Both the position numbers and the translations under genes were made by a program. 15,184 nucleotides of DNA from Sulfuricella sp. (GTDB lineage Bacteria > Pseudomonadota > Gammaproteobacteria > Burkholderiales > Sulfuricellaceae): contig JAUYEK010000197.1 in assembly GCA_030691435.1 (NCBI GenBank), positions 1 through 15,184 of the forward strand, given 5' to 3'. Below, piece after piece: positions 1 through 8,836 of this stretch. The stretch's first letter is position 1; every line of letters starts with the position of its first letter. Under the pieces are notes generated by a model, which made no database searches, was not told the origin of the DNA, and worked only from the letters and a program-made list of their open reading frames with translations.

Positions 1-13
1 CAGTCCGCGTCAT
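1..13 (-). CDS. Possible first codons of lpxD (UDP-3-O-acylglucosamine N-acyltransferase), cut by window edge
   Basis: After the skp stop codon the minus strand has an ATG at 13-11 that opens a frame (Met-Thr-Arg-Thr) running off the window. In betaproteobacteria and many other Gram-negatives the gene after skp is lpxD, the lipid A acyltransferase. Only four codons are visible, the upstream Shine-Dalgarno is weak, and the assignment rests on conserved gene order, not on sequence. An earlier ATG on this strand closes after a few codons, so it is not the start. Confidence 0.3.
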
Positions 14-61
14 GGAATCAACCGGCAGAAGGCAACCTCTGTTCGCATCGGCAAAAGAGCC

Positions 62-562
62 TTATTTATCGGTCAAAGCCTTCAACACCCTATCGGTGAT
101 ATCGATCCGCGGACTGAAATAAACTGCTTCTTCCAATACCAGATCGAACTTCTCTTTCTCGGCGATCTCCATGATGGTTTTTCTGGCACGATCATGCACC
201 GCGCCCAGTTCCTCGTTCCGCCTCAGGTTGAGGTCTTCCCGGAACTCCCGTTGAGCGCGCTGGAAATCGCGATTCAGATTGGCGAGGTCGCGCTCCTTGT
301 TGCGTCGATCCGATTCACTGATCGTCACGCCTTCGCGCTCCAGATGAGCCTGCAATTCCTTGGCCTGTTTCGCCATTTTTTGCAGTTCCAGCTCGCGTGC
401 GGCGAATTCCTTCTCGAGTTTTTTCTGTGCCTTCATGGCCGGGGCCGCTTCCCGAAAAACCCGCTCGGTATTGACGAAACCGATCTTCGTTTCGGCGGCG
501 GATGCTCCTGCCGCAATCGGCAACAGGGTGGCAGCAAATACGGCAGCAATAATCTTGTTCAA
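62..562 (-). CDS. skp: Periplasmic chaperone Skp/OmpH
   Basis: Encodes a 166-residue OmpH-family periplasmic chaperone that holds unfolded outer-membrane proteins after Sec export and delivers them to the BAM complex. Residues 1-22 form a signal peptide (basic start, hydrophobic core, Ala-Ser-Ala before a likely cleavage site). The mature part opens with the family's KIGFVNTERVF strand, followed by a highly charged Lys/Glu/Arg-rich coiled-coil region at about residues 43-115, the tentacle helices, and a final strand with FDLVLEEAVYFSP. Length fits the family. The start codon is TTG (562-560): AGGAGA lies about six bases upstream and the signal peptide begins exactly here, while no ATG offers one. 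It follows bamA after 21 bases, as in most proteobacteria, so it is probably cotranscribed. Function is assigned from family and context with high confidence. Confidence 0.95.
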   Translation of the reverse strand: MNKIIAAVFAATLLPIAAGASAAETKIGFVNTERVFREAAPAMKAQKKLEKEFAARELELQKMAKQAKELQAHLEREGVTISESDRRNKERDLANLNRDFQRAQREFREDLNLRRNEELGAVHDRARKTIMEIAEKEKFDLVLEEAVYFSPRIDITDRVLKALTDK

Positions 563-583
563 CTTGATCTCCTGAAATCGCGA

Positions 584-2878
584 TTAGAACGAGGAACCCA
601 AAATAAACTGGAACCGCTCCACCTTGTCGGTTGCCTTGGAATTGAGCGGCGCGGCAATACTGAATTTCATCGGCCCCATCGGGGACTGCCAGCTAACGGC
701 AAGACCGGTGGAATAACGCATGTCGCCAAAGCTTATCTTGGAATATTTCCCCTCGACATCGCCATCGCCAAAAGCCGATCCGGCATCGAAAAATAGGCTC
801 ATGCGCAGGGATTTGTCCTTTTTCATGCCTGGGAACGGGAACAGCACCTCTGCATTGCCCACCAGACGACGATTGCCGCCCAGCGCATTGCCATCGATGT
901 CTTTAGGCCCGAGCGAAGAGGACTTGAAACCGCGCACCGAAGTGTTGCCGCCGGCGAAGAAGCTCTTGAAGAAGGGCAAGGGTTTGCCGCCGTAACCGTT
1001 GGCATATCCGGCTTCGCCGTTTAGCATCAGGGTGAAATCCTGCATCAAAGGCCTGAGCCATTGATGCTGATAGGAAAGCTTGTAATACTTGACGTTCCCG
1101 CCGGGTAGCCCCATCTCGGCAAATGCCCTTTGCATGCCGCCTTTTGTCGCGTAGATAATGCTGTCGCGAGTATCCCTCGCCCAGCCGACATCCCCACGCA
1201 ACGTAGTGTTGCTGGAACCGAAATCCCTGACATAGTCGAGATACCGTGTCGGGGTAGTATCGTACGTAGTCAGCTTGGTTCTCTCGGCTGACAAACCGAA
1301 ATTGACCGTGTCCATTTCGTTCAGCGGCACGCCGAAGCGCACCCCGCCACCGATGGAATCGGAATCGTATCTGGAAACCGACAAGGAGGAGGAGTTTACT
1401 TTGCGCTGATAGATGTCGAAGCCGCGACTGATGCCGTCGTCGGTGTAGTAAGGGTTGGTGTAGGACAGCGAATACACCGTATTGATCTTGCCGCTGTTGA
1501 ACTGCGTGGAAAGATGGTTGCCGCTGCCGAACACGTTGGCCTGTGAAATGGAGCCGCTCAGAATGAAGCCTTCCGAACTGGAAAAACCCGCGCCCGCCAT
1601 GATGCTGCCGGTGGGTTTTTCCGTCACGCTGACGTTCATATCCACCTGGTCGGTCGTGCCGGCAACAGCCGGTGTTTCGACGTTGACATCTGAAAAATAC
1701 CCCAGGCGGTCAATCCGTTCGCGTGACCGGGTGACTTTATCGGCTGCGTACCAGGCGCCTTCCATCTGGCGCATCTCGCGGCGGACGACTTCGTCCCGCG
1801 TTTTGGTGTTGCCGGTTACGTTGATGCGCCGCACATAAACCCGCCGACCCGGATCGATGAAGAAGGTGAATTTCGCTTCCTGCTTTTCCTTGATGAGTTC
1901 TGGAACCGCGTTGACGTTGGCAAATGCATAGCCGTCCTTGCCCAGGCGATCGCCGATCAACCTGGTGGTTTCGGTCAGCTTTTCCCGCGAGAAGACATCG
2001 CCCGGCCGAATCTTGATCAGCTTGCGCAGTTCCTCTTCAGGCACCAGCATTTCCCCCGCCAGCTTGATGTCGGAAACGGTATATTTCTGGCCTTCGGTGA
2101 TGTTGATGGTGATATAGATGGATTGCTTGTCGGGGGAAATGGATACCTGAGTGGAATCCAGATTGAATTCGAGATAGCCGCGGTTCAGGTAATGGGAGCG
2201 CATCGTTTCGATGTCTGCAGCCAGTTTCTGCTTGGAATACTGATCGTTCTTGCTCCACCAGGTCATCCATCCGGGCGTGGAAAGCGCGAACAGATCGAGG
2301 AGATCCTTCTCCGGAAAGGCCTGGTTGCCGACTATGTTGACCTGCTGGATCTTCGCCACTTCGCCTTCACTGATGCTGAAGCTGATGGCGGTGCGGTTGC
2401 GCTCCAGCGGCGTTACGGTAGTGGTAATCGCAACAGCATATTTGCCGCGGCTGAGATATTGCCGTTTGAGCTCCTGTTCAGCCTTGTCCAGCAGGGATTT
2501 GTCGAAAATTCGCCCCTCGGCCAGCCCGACTTGTTTCAACCCATCCACCAGCTGCTTTTTGTCGAATTCCTTGAGTCCAATAAAATCGATCTGCGAAATC
2601 GCAGGCCGTTCCTGCACCATGACGATCAACACATCGCTTTCAACCTCCAGCCGCACATCCTTGAAAAAACCGGTTCCGTACAATGCCTTGATGGCCGCAG
2701 CGGCTTTCTCGTCGTCCAGTTTCTCGCCCACCTTGACCGGCAGGTAGCTGAATACCGTCCCGGCCTCTGTACGCTGAATTCCCTCTACCCGGATATCCTT
2801 GATAACAAACGGTTGAATCGCCCAGGCAGAAGCGCCATACAAGCTCATCAACAACATCGGCAGGAGTTTTAATTTCAT
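584..2878 (-). CDS. bamA: Outer membrane protein assembly factor BamA
   Basis: The 764-residue core subunit of the BAM complex, which folds and inserts beta-barrel proteins into the outer membrane. Residues 1-20 are a signal peptide ending Ala-Trp-Ala. Five POTRA repeats follow, to about residue 420 (for example FVIKDIRVEGIQRTE in the first and VYVRRINVTGNTKTRDEVVRRE in the last, split here only as landmarks). The C-terminal Omp85 barrel carries the diagnostic VRGF motif of loop 6 at residues 648-651. It ends in phenylalanine (ILGSSF), the terminal aromatic signature of barrel proteins. The start lies 6 bases after the rseP stop with only a weak Shine-Dalgarno, so translational coupling to rseP is plausible. 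skp lies immediately downstream. Length and motifs are complete, with no sign of damage. Confidence 0.98.
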   Translation of the reverse strand: MKLKLLPMLLMSLYGASAWAIQPFVIKDIRVEGIQRTEAGTVFSYLPVKVGEKLDDEKAAAAIKALYGTGFFKDVRLEVESDVLIVMVQERPAISQIDFIGLKEFDKKQLVDGLKQVGLAEGRIFDKSLLDKAEQELKRQYLSRGKYAVAITTTVTPLERNRTAISFSISEGEVAKIQQVNIVGNQAFPEKDLLDLFALSTPGWMTWWSKNDQYSKQKLAADIETMRSHYLNRGYLEFNLDSTQVSISPDKQSIYITINITEGQKYTVSDIKLAGEMLVPEEELRKLIKIRPGDVFSREKLTETTRLIGDRLGKDGYAFANVNAVPELIKEKQEAKFTFFIDPGRRVYVRRINVTGNTKTRDEVVRREMRQMEGAWYAADKVTRSRERIDRLGYFSDVNVETPAVAGTTDQVDMNVSVTEKPTGSIMAGAGFSSSEGFILSGSISQANVFGSGNHLSTQFNSGKINTVYSLSYTNPYYTDDGISRGFDIYQRKVNSSSLSVSRYDSDSIGGGVRFGVPLNEMDTVNFGLSAERTKLTTYDTTPTRYLDYVRDFGSSNTTLRGDVGWARDTRDSIIYATKGGMQRAFAEMGLPGGNVKYYKLSYQHQWLRPLMQDFTLMLNGEAGYANGYGGKPLPFFKSFFAGGNTSVRGFKSSSLGPKDIDGNALGGNRRLVGNAEVLFPFPGMKKDKSLRMSLFFDAGSAFGDGDVEGKYSKISFGDMRYSTGLAVSWQSPMGPMKFSIAAPLNSKATDKVERFQFILGSSF

Positions 2879-2884
2879 TATTAT

Positions 2885-4252
2885 TCAGCCAACAACCAGA
2901 CGGTTAATATCGTTATAGAAAGCGAAAAGCATCAATGTCAGCTGGATCGCAATGCCGATCTGCTGCCCGATTTCCATGGTTTTCTCGGAAACGGGGCTCC
3001 CCTTGATCATTTCGACCATATAATACATCAAATGCCCCCCATCCAATAAGGGGACGGGCAATAAATTGAGCACCCCGAGGCTGATGCTGATCAGCGCCAG
3101 AAAACTGATGTACGGAACCCAGCCGAAACGTGCGGATTGACCGGCATAATCGGCGATGGTGATCGGGCCGCTGATGTTCTTCCAGGAAACCTGGCCGGTG
3201 ACCATCTTGCCCAGCATTTTCAGGCTGAACAACGACGTATCCCGGGTTTTCCGCAGCGCCTGCACGAATGCCTTGCCGACAGGATAACGCACCTCCGTGA
3301 CCAGCTTGGCAAACAAGGCCGGATCCACCATCGGCGACGCGCCGATCTTGCCTACGGAAGAATGTCCGTTTTCCTTCACTGAATCGGGGATCACTTTTAC
3401 CTGGAAATGGTCGCCACCTCTTTTTATGTCCAGCGTCAGAGGCAGACCGGGATTTTGCCTGACCCATTGCACGAGCTCTTCCCAACGATCGAGCGGAGTC
3501 TGGTTCACGGCAAGAATTTCATCCCCGACCCTCAGGCCGGCCCTGGCTGCAACGCCGTCCGGCAGAACCTTGCCGATTTTTGCCGGCAAGTCGGGATGGA
3601 AGCGCGTTAACCCCAGCTTTCCCATGAAATCGTTGTCCAGCTCGTCGGACGACAAGCCCCCCAGGTCAAGCTGATGCAAAGCGATTTCGCCACGCTCGTT
3701 GCGCGTTTCAATTTCCACCACGGATTTCTGGACGGCGTGCTGTAGCAATATCCAGCTCACATCCTGCCAGGTCGCGGCCGGCTCGTTGCCGATCCGGGTA
3801 ATCGTATCGCCGCGATGGAAAGACGCAGCCACGGCGGGAGTGGCGAACGGCACCTCACCCAGAATCGGCTTGATGCCGGGCACGCCGTAAACGAACAGGA
3901 ACCAGTACAACAGCACGGCAAGAATGAGGTTCGCGACCGGCCCGGCCAGCACGATAGCGCTGCGGCGATAAACAGATAGCCTATTGAAGGCATAAGGCAA
4001 ATCGGCAGGTGCTACCGGCCCTTCCCGCTCGTCCAGCATCTTGACGTAGCCGCCCAGCGGGAAGGCGGCCAACACCCATTCCGTGCCATCCGGCGCAAAT
4101 TTTTTGGTTATGAGCGGCTTGCCGAAACCTACGGAAAAACGCAGTACCCGGACACCGCACCAGCGCGCCACGATGTAATGGCCGTATTCGTGAACGACGA
4201 TCAGAATGCCGAGTGTCACGGCAAATGCTGCAAGGGTGAACAACAGGCTCAT
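2885..4252 (-). CDS. rseP: Site-2 intramembrane zinc metalloprotease RseP
   Basis: A 455-residue S2P-family protease of the inner membrane. In the family it cleaves the anti-sigma factor RseA after DegS, releasing sigma-E, and also clears signal-peptide remnants. The zinc motif HEYGH is at residues 21-25 in the first membrane helix, and the third ligand lies in LLDGGH (Asp404). Two PDZ domains lie between them at about 130-195 and 222-290, the second with the clear core [14 protein letters not shown]. Hydrophobic segments at about 101-124, 380-400 and 432-446 fit the usual four-helix topology. The ATG at 4252-4250 is chosen over one eight codons upstream because it overlaps the dxr stop as ATGA and has GAAGGGG placed just before it. 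Coupling to dxr is therefore likely. Downstream bamA fits an envelope-stress and outer-membrane assembly module. Confidence 0.97.
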   Translation of the reverse strand: MSLLFTLAAFAVTLGILIVVHEYGHYIVARWCGVRVLRFSVGFGKPLITKKFAPDGTEWVLAAFPLGGYVKMLDEREGPVAPADLPYAFNRLSVYRRSAIVLAGPVANLILAVLLYWFLFVYGVPGIKPILGEVPFATPAVAASFHRGDTITRIGNEPAATWQDVSWILLQHAVQKSVVEIETRNERGEIALHQLDLGGLSSDELDNDFMGKLGLTRFHPDLPAKIGKVLPDGVAARAGLRVGDEILAVNQTPLDRWEELVQWVRQNPGLPLTLDIKRGGDHFQVKVIPDSVKENGHSSVGKIGASPMVDPALFAKLVTEVRYPVGKAFVQALRKTRDTSLFSLKMLGKMVTGQVSWKNISGPITIADYAGQSARFGWVPYISFLALISISLGVLNLLPVPLLDGGHLMYYMVEMIKGSPVSEKTMEIGQQIGIAIQLTLMLFAFYNDINRLVVG

Positions 4253-5442
4253 GAATACCCCTTCGCGCGCATCCACTCCCGTGCCGATTCGCGTGCCTCG
4301 GCATCGGCGTCGATTACGTCTTCCAGAGACGTAACCGGTTTAAAATTAATATTTTCCAGCACGCTTTCGATCAAGGCAGAAATCAGCTTGAAGGGAATGC
4401 GTTCATCGAGAAACGCATCTACCGCCACTTCGTTCGCCGCATTCAAGGTGGCTGGAGTCGTGCCCCCTTGCCGCAAAGCCTGGTAGGCCAGATCCAGGCA
4501 GGGAAAACGAACTGTGTCTGGCGCTTCGAAATCGAGACGCGCGATCTTGAACAGGTCCAGCGAGGAAACCCCTGCATCGATTCGCTCGGGAAAGCCCAGC
4601 GCATAAGCAATCGGCGTGCGCATGTCAGGGTTGCCTAGCTGCGCCAGCACCGAGCCGTCGATATACTCCACCATGGAATGAATCACGCTCTGGGGATGGA
4701 TCACCACCTGGATTTTATCCGCGTCGGCGTTGAACAGCCAGTGTGCCTCGATCACCTCCAGGCCCTTGTTCATCATGGTCGCCGAATCCACTGAGATCTT
4801 CCGCCCCATGACCCAGTTCGGGTGGGCGCAAGCCTGCTGGGGCGTCACATTATCCAGGTCGCACAACGGCACGGTACGGAAAGGTCCGCCCGACGCGGTA
4901 AGCAGGATGCGCTTGACGCCCGAGCCATCCAGATCACCCGAAAAGTCTCGCGGCAGCGACTGGAAAATCGCATTATGCTCGCTGTCGATCGGCAACAGCG
5001 TGGCTTTGTGCTGCCTGACCGCATCCATGAACACGCTGCCCGACATCACCAGCGTTTCCTTGTTGGCCAGCAGGATGCGCTTGCCTGCCCTGGCCGCAGC
5101 CAGCGAAGGGCGCAACCCCGCGCTGCCGACAATCGCCGCCATCACGCTGTCCACCTCGGGTAGCGACGCCACCCTTTCCAGCGCCTCAATGCCGCCAAGC
5201 ACCTCGACATCGAGGCCAGCCAGCCTGATCCTGCCCTGCAACACCTCTGCGCAATCCGGATCCAGCATGACCGCATAATCGGGCTGGAATTGCCGGCATT
5301 GCTCGAACAGGCGCTCGACCTGGCGATTCGCGGTCAGCGCGATGACCCGGAAACGCTCGGCATGGCGCGCAACGACATCCAGGGTATTCATGCCGATCGT
5401 CCCGGTCGAACCGAGCACAGTGATGTTTTGAATTTTTGGCAT
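4249..5442 (-). CDS. dxr: 1-deoxy-D-xylulose 5-phosphate reductoisomerase
   Basis: This 397-residue cytoplasmic enzyme converts DXP to 2-C-methyl-D-erythritol 4-phosphate with NADPH, the committed step of the MEP isoprenoid pathway. The NADPH loop GSTGTIG is at residues 11-17 and [11 protein letters not shown] at 125-135. The metal site shows Asp153 and Glu155 in PIDSEHN and Glu229 at the end of a [17 protein letters not shown] block (213-229). The flexible-loop region includes HPNWVMG. The frame is open for 39 more codons upstream, but that stretch is translated intergenic repeat DNA. The start at 5442 matches the family N-terminus ([12 protein letters not shown]). The Shine-Dalgarno there is weak. 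Its stop overlaps the rseP start. Together with uppS it supplies isoprenoid precursor for the C55 lipid carrier. Confidence 0.97.
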   Translation of the reverse strand: MPKIQNITVLGSTGTIGMNTLDVVARHAERFRVIALTANRQVERLFEQCRQFQPDYAVMLDPDCAEVLQGRIRLAGLDVEVLGGIEALERVASLPEVDSVMAAIVGSAGLRPSLAAARAGKRILLANKETLVMSGSVFMDAVRQHKATLLPIDSEHNAIFQSLPRDFSGDLDGSGVKRILLTASGGPFRTVPLCDLDNVTPQQACAHPNWVMGRKISVDSATMMNKGLEVIEAHWLFNADADKIQVVIHPQSVIHSMVEYIDGSVLAQLGNPDMRTPIAYALGFPERIDAGVSSLDLFKIARLDFEAPDTVRFPCLDLAYQALRQGGTTPATLNAANEVAVDAFLDERIPFKLISALIESVLENINFKPVTSLEDVIDADAEARESAREWMRAKGYS

Positions 5443-5465
5443 CTGCTTAAACCAAGGAAAACCGG

Positions 5466-5632
5466 TTAGCCACGGATGAACACGGATTAACACAGATAAA
5501 ACATGGCGTTGTAGAAAATACATCATTCCTCGTGGAGGTGAACAAGATGAGAAGTTCACTCATTGATAATCCGTGTTTATCTGTGTCGCCTAGAGGCGCC
5601 TACTTTTGGTAATCCGTGGCTGAATGTTTTTT
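5466..5632. repeat. Palindromic intergenic repeat, CACGGATTAACAC type, copy 1
   Basis: This element of about 165 bases fills the cdsA-dxr gap. It starts AGCCACGGATGAACACGGAT and ends with AATCCGTGGCTGAA plus a T run, so its two ends are inverted repeats. The right half (TCATTGATAATCCGTGT onward) matches copy 2 at 7949-8114 in the same orientation. A 24-base block at 5587-5610 (CGCCTAGAGGCGCCTACTTT...) interrupts the right arm; in copy 2 the same block occurs reverse-complemented in the left arm. No protein is supported. The left part is open in the dxr frame, which explains the false N-terminal extension. The outer boundaries are estimates. Confidence 0.8.
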
Positions 5633-5638
5633 TACAAA

Positions 5639-6451
5639 TCAAAATGCGTAATAATCCTTGAGCAACAAACCGAAAGCGGCCAGAGGCATCGCCGCCGTCA
5701 GGGCATCGATGCGGTCCAGCACGCCGCCGTGGCCGGGAAGAATCCGACCGCTATCCTTGAGTCCGGCCACGCGCTTCATCCATGATTCGAACAAATCACC
5801 CAGGATACTGAACAGCGTCAGCAGCCACAGTAACAGTATTCCCTGCCACAGGCCCGAGCTGAATAGTATGGCGGAACCGTCCCACATCCCCCACGCCACG
5901 CCATACAAGGTAACACCCAAAAACGCGCCGGCGACACCCTCCCAGGTTTTACCCGGGCTGATCGCCGGCGCCAGTTTGTGCCGGCCAAATTTGCGGCCAG
6001 CGAAATAGGCGGCGGTATCAGCGATCCAGACCACCGCCAGCAGGCCCAGAAGCAGACCGGGGCCGAAAGTTCGCAGCTCCACCAGGGCAAGCCAGGTGGG
6101 AATCAAGATAACCCAACCGATCAACGCCATGATCAGCCATTGCCTGGTATGCCATTGATTGCGCAACCACAGCGGAACCAGGAGCGCCCAGAAAAAGAAG
6201 GCTATGCCGTACAACACGAAATTGGCTGGACGAGAAGATTCGGGCAGCAGTGCCAGACCGATGAACAGCGTCAGCAGCACATAAACCCAGCCCTGGAAAC
6301 CTGAGAAAGCGGAAATTTTCGACCACTCACGGGCGCCGATCAGCACCACCCCCAGCATCAGCAGTGCCCAACCCATTTCCGGAAGAAGAAACAGTGCGGC
6401 TAAAAATAGAGGCAACAGCAACAGAACGGTCAGAACGCGTGCCTTAAGCAT
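5639..6451 (-). CDS. cdsA: Phosphatidate cytidylyltransferase (CDP-diacylglycerol synthase)
   Basis: A 270-residue polytopic inner-membrane enzyme that makes CDP-diacylglycerol from CTP and phosphatidic acid, the branch point to all phospholipids. The family signature is intact at residues 223-249, with MKR, LKDSG, PGHGG and LDRID in order. A second conserved block, WIADTAAYFAGRKFGRHKL followed by SPGKTWEG, is at 142-172. Several hydrophobic helices cover most of residues 6-135 and 195-220. I place the start at ATG 6451 (MLKARVLTVLLLLP), the usual family N-terminus. The frame is open for 27 codons upstream, through a C/T-rich intergenic repeat, and an alternative ATG lies six codons before. 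Neither upstream start has a convincing ribosome site, and the chosen one has only a weak TTAAG. uppS is upstream and dxr downstream, the usual order. Confidence 0.95.
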   Translation of the reverse strand: MLKARVLTVLLLLPLFLAALFLLPEMGWALLMLGVVLIGAREWSKISAFSGFQGWVYVLLTLFIGLALLPESSRPANFVLYGIAFFFWALLVPLWLRNQWHTRQWLIMALIGWVILIPTWLALVELRTFGPGLLLGLLAVVWIADTAAYFAGRKFGRHKLAPAISPGKTWEGVAGAFLGVTLYGVAWGMWDGSAILFSSGLWQGILLLWLLTLFSILGDLFESWMKRVAGLKDSGRILPGHGGVLDRIDALTAAMPLAAFGLLLKDYYAF

Positions 6452-6489
6452 TTGACTTAACTGGAACATCGCGAAGCGATACATCATCA

Positions 6490-6524
6490 CTCTCCCCCTC
6501 TGGGGGAGAGGTAGGAGAGAGGGA
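6490..6524. repeat. C/T-rich hairpin repeat between uppS and cdsA
   Basis: CTCTCCCCC (6490-6498) pairs perfectly with GGGGGAGAG (6502-6510) over a three-base loop, followed by GTAGGAGAGAGGG. It resembles the C/T-rich repeat inserted in the element at 11376-11463 and looks like the short CCCTCTCCC-type intergenic repeats common in environmental proteobacteria. The flanks also carry inverted GAACATCGC (6465-6473 and complement near 6543-6551). On the operon transcript it would form a small stable hairpin. It lacks a clear U-run, so I do not call it a terminator. Confidence 0.6.
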
Positions 6525-6550
6525 ACGGACACGGCGAGAAGCGATGTTCA

Positions 6551-7324
6551 TCATTCGGGGCGGCGCTTATCGCCATGTCCGCTGAGCTGCTCGCTGGTGC
6601 GTCCGAAGCGGCGCTCTCTTTGCTGGAAAGATTTGATTGCGCGCTTTAAGGCCATGGCATTGAAATCCGGCCACAAGGTATCGGTAAAATACAGCTCGGC
6701 ATAGGCCAACTGCCAGAGCATGAAGTTGCTGATGCGCTGCTCCCCGCCAGTGCGGATGAACAGATCCGGCTCCGGCGCATAGCTGGTGGAAAGATAAGGC
6801 TCCAGATCCTCTTCCTTGAAAGTCTGGCCACAGTCAGGATGGTCTTCCAGCATCCGGTGTGTCGCCTGAACCAGATCCCAGCGACCGCCGTAATTGGCGG
6901 CGATGGTCAGGGTCAACCCGGTATTGTCTTGCGTGAGCGATTCGGCGCGAGCGATCATCTCGACCAGTTTGCCCTCAAAACGGGAGCGGTCGCCGATCAC
7001 TTTAAGCCGGATGTTGTTTTTATGGAGTTTGGTGACTTCCTGTTCGAGGGCGAGCATGAACAGTTGCATCAGAAACGAGACTTCCTCCGCCGGGCGGCGC
7101 CAGTTTTCGCTGCTGAAGGCGAACAGCGTCAGATATTCGACCCCGAGTTCGGAACATGCCTTGACGGTGGTTCTGACAATTTCAACGCCGCGCTTGTGGC
7201 CGGCGATGCGCGGCATGAAGCGCTTCTTGGCCCACCGTCCGTTGCCATCCATGATGATGGCGATATGCTGCGGCACATCCCCGGTTTCGGGGATGCTGCG
7301 AGTGGAGCTGGTAAACAGGGCCAC
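6551..7324 (-). CDS. uppS: Undecaprenyl diphosphate synthase (di-trans,poly-cis)
   Basis: A 257-residue cis-prenyltransferase that adds eight isopentenyl units to farnesyl diphosphate, giving the C55 carrier for peptidoglycan, O-antigen and other wall polymers. The catalytic block [15 protein letters not shown] is at 20-34 (Asp26 binds Mg-diphosphate). SSENW is at 71-75, and [11 protein letters not shown] at 191-201 is followed by [11 protein letters not shown], which holds the IPP-site arginines and Glu210. The start codon is GTG (7324-7322), nine bases after the frr stop. No ATG precedes the catalytic motif, and the upstream purine stretch (AGAGA) is a weak ribosome site, so coupling to frr is likely. 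Length and motifs are normal. The usual gene order frr-uppS-cdsA-dxr is kept. Confidence 0.97.
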   Translation of the reverse strand: MALFTSSTRSIPETGDVPQHIAIIMDGNGRWAKKRFMPRIAGHKRGVEIVRTTVKACSELGVEYLTLFAFSSENWRRPAEEVSFLMQLFMLALEQEVTKLHKNNIRLKVIGDRSRFEGKLVEMIARAESLTQDNTGLTLTIAANYGGRWDLVQATHRMLEDHPDCGQTFKEEDLEPYLSTSYAPEPDLFIRTGGEQRISNFMLWQLAYAELYFTDTLWPDFNAMALKRAIKSFQQRERRFGRTSEQLSGHGDKRRPE

Positions 7325-7333
7325 TTCGCGTCT

Positions 7334-7891
7334 CTAGATTGCCATCAGATCGGTTTCTTTGGCTTGAAGTGTTTTTTCGACTTCAGCAATATACCGGTCA
7401 GTCAGCTTCTGGATCTCTTCCTGGGAGCGGCGCTCGTCATCCTCGCTGATCGCTTTATCCTTCAGCAGATCCTTGAGCGTTGCATTGGCGTCGCGCCGCA
7501 CATTGCGCACCGCCACTTTGGCGTTTTCCGCCTCGTTCTTGACGACCTTGATCAATTCCCTGCGACGCTCTTCCGTCAACGCCGGCGTCGGCACCCGGAT
7601 CAGGTCGCCCTGGCTGGAGGGATTAAGACCCAGATCGGAGTCGCGGATCGCTTTCTCGACAGCGCCCACCATTTTCTTTTCCCATGGCGTCACGCCGATG
7701 TTGCGCGAATCGATCAAGTTGATGTTGGCAACCGTGCTGATCGGCACGGGAGAACCGTAGTAATCGACCATCACGTGATCGAGTATCCCGGTATGAGCGC
7801 GCCCGGTGCGCACCTTGCCCAGGTCCAGCTTCAGAGCCTCCAGGCTCTTCTGCATTCTTTGCTCGGCTGATTTTTTTACGTCTGCAATCAT
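7334..7891 (-). CDS. frr: Ribosome recycling factor
   Basis: A 185-residue RRF, which acts with EF-G and IF3 to split the post-termination ribosome. The length matches the family exactly. Domain I helices carry [14 protein letters not shown] (26-39) and the arginine-rich VRNVRRDAN segment (128-136) used for rRNA contact. The small domain II (about 31-104) holds [14 protein letters not shown]. The ATG at 7891 has AAGGA about nine bases upstream. The gap to pyrH is unusually large (222 bases) because a repeat element sits in it; uppS follows after only nine bases. Confidence 0.98.
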   Translation of the reverse strand: MIADVKKSAEQRMQKSLEALKLDLGKVRTGRAHTGILDHVMVDYYGSPVPISTVANINLIDSRNIGVTPWEKKMVGAVEKAIRDSDLGLNPSSQGDLIRVPTPALTEERRRELIKVVKNEAENAKVAVRNVRRDANATLKDLLKDKAISEDDERRSQEEIQKLTDRYIAEVEKTLQAKETDLMAI

Positions 7892-7948
7892 GTCAAGAAT
7901 CCTTCTTGTCCAGGCTCAAACTCGCTTTCTAACCTTAAAACCTCTTTT

Positions 7949-8114
7949 ATCCACAGATAAACACGGATTAACACGGATACCAAAAGTAGGCGCCTCTAGG
8001 CGAAACAATGTGTTGCGGTCGATTTGCCATTCATCAAAAGGTGCGCAAGATGAAAAGGCAATTCATTGATAATCTGTGTAAATCTGTGTTAATCCGTGGC
8101 TGAACTGCTTTTTT
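7949..8114. repeat. Palindromic intergenic repeat, CACGGATTAACAC type, copy 2
   Basis: This repeat fills most of the pyrH-frr gap. The left arm is CCACAGATAAACACGGATTA and the right arm AAATCTGTGTTAATCCGTGG, so the whole element can fold on itself. The right half (GGTGCGCAAGATGA, then TTCATTGATAATC and CCGTGGCTGAA plus T7) matches copy 1 in the same direction. The block at 7978-8003 (ACCAAAAGTAGGCGCCTCTA...) is the exact reverse complement, over about 25 bases, of the block in copy 1, and lies in the opposite arm. It codes for nothing I can support. The right end meets the pyrH stop codon, whose TAA is preceded on the plus strand by the element's T run. Confidence 0.8.
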
Positions 8115-8836
8115 TAACACTCGACCAGCGTTCCTTCATCTTCGCCCAGCACTACGCGTTTCAACGCGCCATGCTTGAAAATACTGAACACGCACAGCGG
8201 CATTTTCTGATCGCGGCACAGCGCCAGCGCGGTGGCATCCATGACCTTGAGGTTTTTGGCAATAGCCTCGTCGAAGCTGATACGGTCATAGCGCGTCGCA
8301 TCGGGATTGGTCTTCGGATCTGCCGAATAAACGCCATCCACCTTGGTCGCCTTCAGCACCACTTGCGCCTCCATCTCGGAGGCGCGCAATGCGGCGGCAG
8401 TGTCGGTGGTGAAGAATGGGTTGCCGGTGCCCGCACCGAAAATCACGATCTTGCCTTCTTCCAGATAGCGCAACGCCTTGCCGCGAATATAGGGTTCCGC
8501 CACCTGTTCGATGGTCAGCGCCGATTGCACGCGCGCGATGAGGCCGGCGCGCCGCATGGCATCCTGCAGAGCCAGAGCGTTCATCACGGTGGCCAGCATG
8601 CCCATGTAGTCGGCGGTGGCACGATCCATTCCCGCAGCCGCAGGCGCCACGCCACGGAAAATATTGCCGCCTCCGATCACTACCGCGACTTCCACCCCAA
8701 GCCGCGTCACATCGCCGATTTCGGAAACGATGCGGTCGATCACATCACGGTTGATACCGTAGCTGTCATCGCCCATCAGCGCTTCGCCAGAAAGTTTGAG
8801 CAGAATGCGTTTGTACTTGGGGGTGGCCATGGACAT
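8114..8836 (-). CDS. pyrH: Uridylate kinase (UMP kinase)
   Basis: This 240-residue bacterial UMP kinase of the amino-acid-kinase fold phosphorylates UMP to UDP. The family enzyme is a hexamer activated by GTP and inhibited by UTP. Visible motifs are KLSGEAL (14-20), [11 protein letters not shown] (52-62), [15 protein letters not shown] (134-148) with the UMP-binding Thr/Asp, [12 protein letters not shown] (163-174) and MDATALAL (199-206). The ATG at 8836-8834 overlaps the tsf stop as TAATG, with AAAGG just upstream, so the two are translationally coupled. A second ATG two codons in is possible. The C-terminus ends GTLVEC, close to the usual GTLV end. It is placed between tsf and frr as in most bacteria. 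Confidence 0.98.
   Translation of the reverse strand: MSMATPKYKRILLKLSGEALMGDDSYGINRDVIDRIVSEIGDVTRLGVEVAVVIGGGNIFRGVAPAAAGMDRATADYMGMLATVMNALALQDAMRRAGLIARVQSALTIEQVAEPYIRGKALRYLEEGKIVIFGAGTGNPFFTTDTAAALRASEMEAQVVLKATKVDGVYSADPKTNPDATRYDRISFDEAIAKNLKVMDATALALCRDQKMPLCVFSIFKHGALKRVVLGEDEGTLVEC

Noticed and set aside
2123..2872. Plus-strand open frames opposite the bamA POTRA region
   Set aside because: They overlap a complete bamA coding sequence and show no domain features.
4253..4276. Eight-codon longer start for rseP
   Set aside because: The downstream ATG has GAAGGGG in place and the ATGA overlap with dxr, and the family N-terminus begins there.
6839..7870. Long plus-strand open frame (343 codons) opposite uppS and frr
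   Set aside because: It lies entirely antisense to two well-supported conserved genes, spans their junction and has no recognisable domain. It is a codon-bias shadow of GC-rich genes.
5466..8114. CRISPR array suggested by repeated CACGGATTAACAC words
   Set aside because: There are only two elements, about 2.5 kb apart, each palindromic, with no regular repeat-spacer pattern and no cas genes.
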